Assembly (NCBI GenBank): GCA_964632305.1 | Contig: CAZWBR010000002.1 | Location: 62,001 to 126,000 of the forward strand | Direction of reading: 5' to 3' | Origin: CAZWBR01 sp964632305 | Lineage (GTDB): Bacteria; Bacteroidota; Bacteroidia; Bacteroidales; Prolixibacteraceae | DNA: 64,000 bases | Notes under the pieces: generated by a model | What the model saw: only the letters and a program-made list of their open reading frames with translations | Told to the model about the DNA's origin: nothing | Databases searched by the model: none | In this document: piece by piece, positions 63,501-64,000 of the stretch | How the letters are laid out: every line of letters starts with the position of its first letter | Numbering within the stretch: the first letter of the stretch is position 1 | Translations under genes and position numbers: made by a program

Positions 63501-64000
63501 TTACAGTACTTCTACTGTTTCCTTCAATCGAGAAGCAATCTCTTCGATGGTTCCGACACCATGGATAGGGAAATATTTCCCTGCTTTTTCGTAATAGCCA
63601 ATGATCGGAGCTGTTTTTTCGTTATAAACGTTGATACGGTTCTCAATAATCGACGTATCCTGGTCGTCGCTGCGCCCTGAGGTCAAGCCACGGTTTAACA
63701 GACGGTCGATAAGTTCCTGTTTGGGCACTTCGAGACAAAGCATGGCCGAAACCGGGGCATTATACTGATTCAACAGTTCATCCAGAGCAACAGCCTGCGG
63801 CACCGTTCTGGGGAAGCCGTCAAAAATAAACCCTTTGGCTGTTTTGTTGCCATCGAGTTTCGATTTAATCATTCCGATCACGATTTCATCGGGGACCAAC
63901 TCTCCCCTGTCCATTTTTTCTTTGGCCTGAAGACCGAGAGCCGTCTTTCCGGCAATCTCTTCTCTTAATAAATCACCTGTGGAAAGGTGGATCAAACCAA
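63501..64000 (-). CDS. adk: Adenylate kinase (partial, 5' end beyond window)
   Basis: The frame stays open to the right edge; the visible part begins GLIHLSTGDLLREEIAGKT, which in full-length Adk follows the P-loop by about 20 residues, so only about 25 N-terminal residues are missing. The NMP-binding (GELVPDEIVIGMI) and FIFDGFPRTVPQA motifs and the ENRINVYNEKT region are seen. Segment SGRSDDQDTS, in place of the long LID, shows the short-LID form. Balances ATP, ADP and AMP. Confidence 0.94.
   Translation of the reverse strand, partial: GLIHLSTGDLLREEIAGKTALGLQAKEKMDRGELVPDEIVIGMIKSKLDGNKTAKGFIFDGFPRTVPQAVALDELLNQYNAPVSAMLCLEVPKQELIDRLLNRGLTSGRSDDQDTSIIENRINVYNEKTAPIIGYYEKAGKYFPIHGVGTIEEIASRLKETVEVL

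Overview
The window looks like chromosomal DNA of a Bacteroidota (Bacteroidetes) bacterium, probably an environmental member of the Bacteroidales/Marinilabiliales side; the order is inference. Evidence seen: many starts lie close downstream of the phylum's -7 box TAnnTTTG (for prfC with TTTG exactly 19 nt upstream), most genes lack a Shine-Dalgarno sequence, several exported proteins are lipoproteins, and the gene set includes an S46 dipeptidyl-peptidase, DUF3127, DUF2520, a TPR histidine kinase, PPDK and a malic enzyme/phosphotransacetylase fusion. There is no rRNA, tRNA, CRISPR array, prophage or insertion sequence that I can support.

Layout. 1-2.6 kb: the 5' end of a lipoprotein gene on the minus strand and an M3 metallopeptidase lipoprotein. 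2.9-9.6 kb: a complete nine-gene N-type ATPase operon, order beta, epsilon, Q, R, a, c, b, alpha, gamma, with no separate delta gene; this is the most distinctive locus. 9.9-15.6 kb: lipocalin, RF3, ketopantoate reductase family, MutS2. 15.7-25.6 kb (minus): cytidylate-kinase-like protein, then an operon DUF2520 - KdsC - Maf - DPP11-type S46 peptidase, a TonB-family protein, and a two-component pair (TPR histidine kinase plus sigma-54 activator). 25.9-28.6 kb: PPDK. 29.4-34 kb (plus): RuvX, peptide deformylase, ComEC core, TrkA. 34-42.2 kb: YciO-type protein, MATE transporter with MnmD, FKBP lipoprotein, DUF3127, Lrp regulator, YbdG-like MscS channel, M64 peptidase, PepSY protein. 42.7-46.4 kb: PocR/PAS hybrid histidine kinase, DUF3820 and an unknown gene. 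46.5-54 kb: MaeB, FolC, PhoH, PpnP, fatty acid desaturase. 54-64 kb: shikimate kinase with topoisomerase IV A and B, a CPA2 antiporter, PAP2 phosphatase, ObgE and a partial adenylate kinase.

How it fits together. Most genes are housekeeping: translation quality and termination, folate and shikimate biosynthesis, DNA topology, LPS Kdo supply, and the pyruvate/PEP/malate node (PPDK and MaeB). The N-ATPase, TrkA and the CPA2 antiporter are all cation-handling. The N-ATPase rotor subunit keeps the ligand pattern of Na+-binding c subunits with two membrane carboxylates. Because N-ATPases usually accompany a normal F-ATPase, the cell probably has a second ATP synthase elsewhere.

Non-coding structure worth attention: a 13-bp perfect inverted repeat upstream of the N-ATPase operon; two copies of an 11-bp-period tandem repeat (TACGAACAAAG) in intergenic regions about 37 kb apart; a long, structured leader before the PocR kinase; inverted half-sites flanking the probable malic enzyme promoter; and many clear intrinsic terminators between convergent genes.
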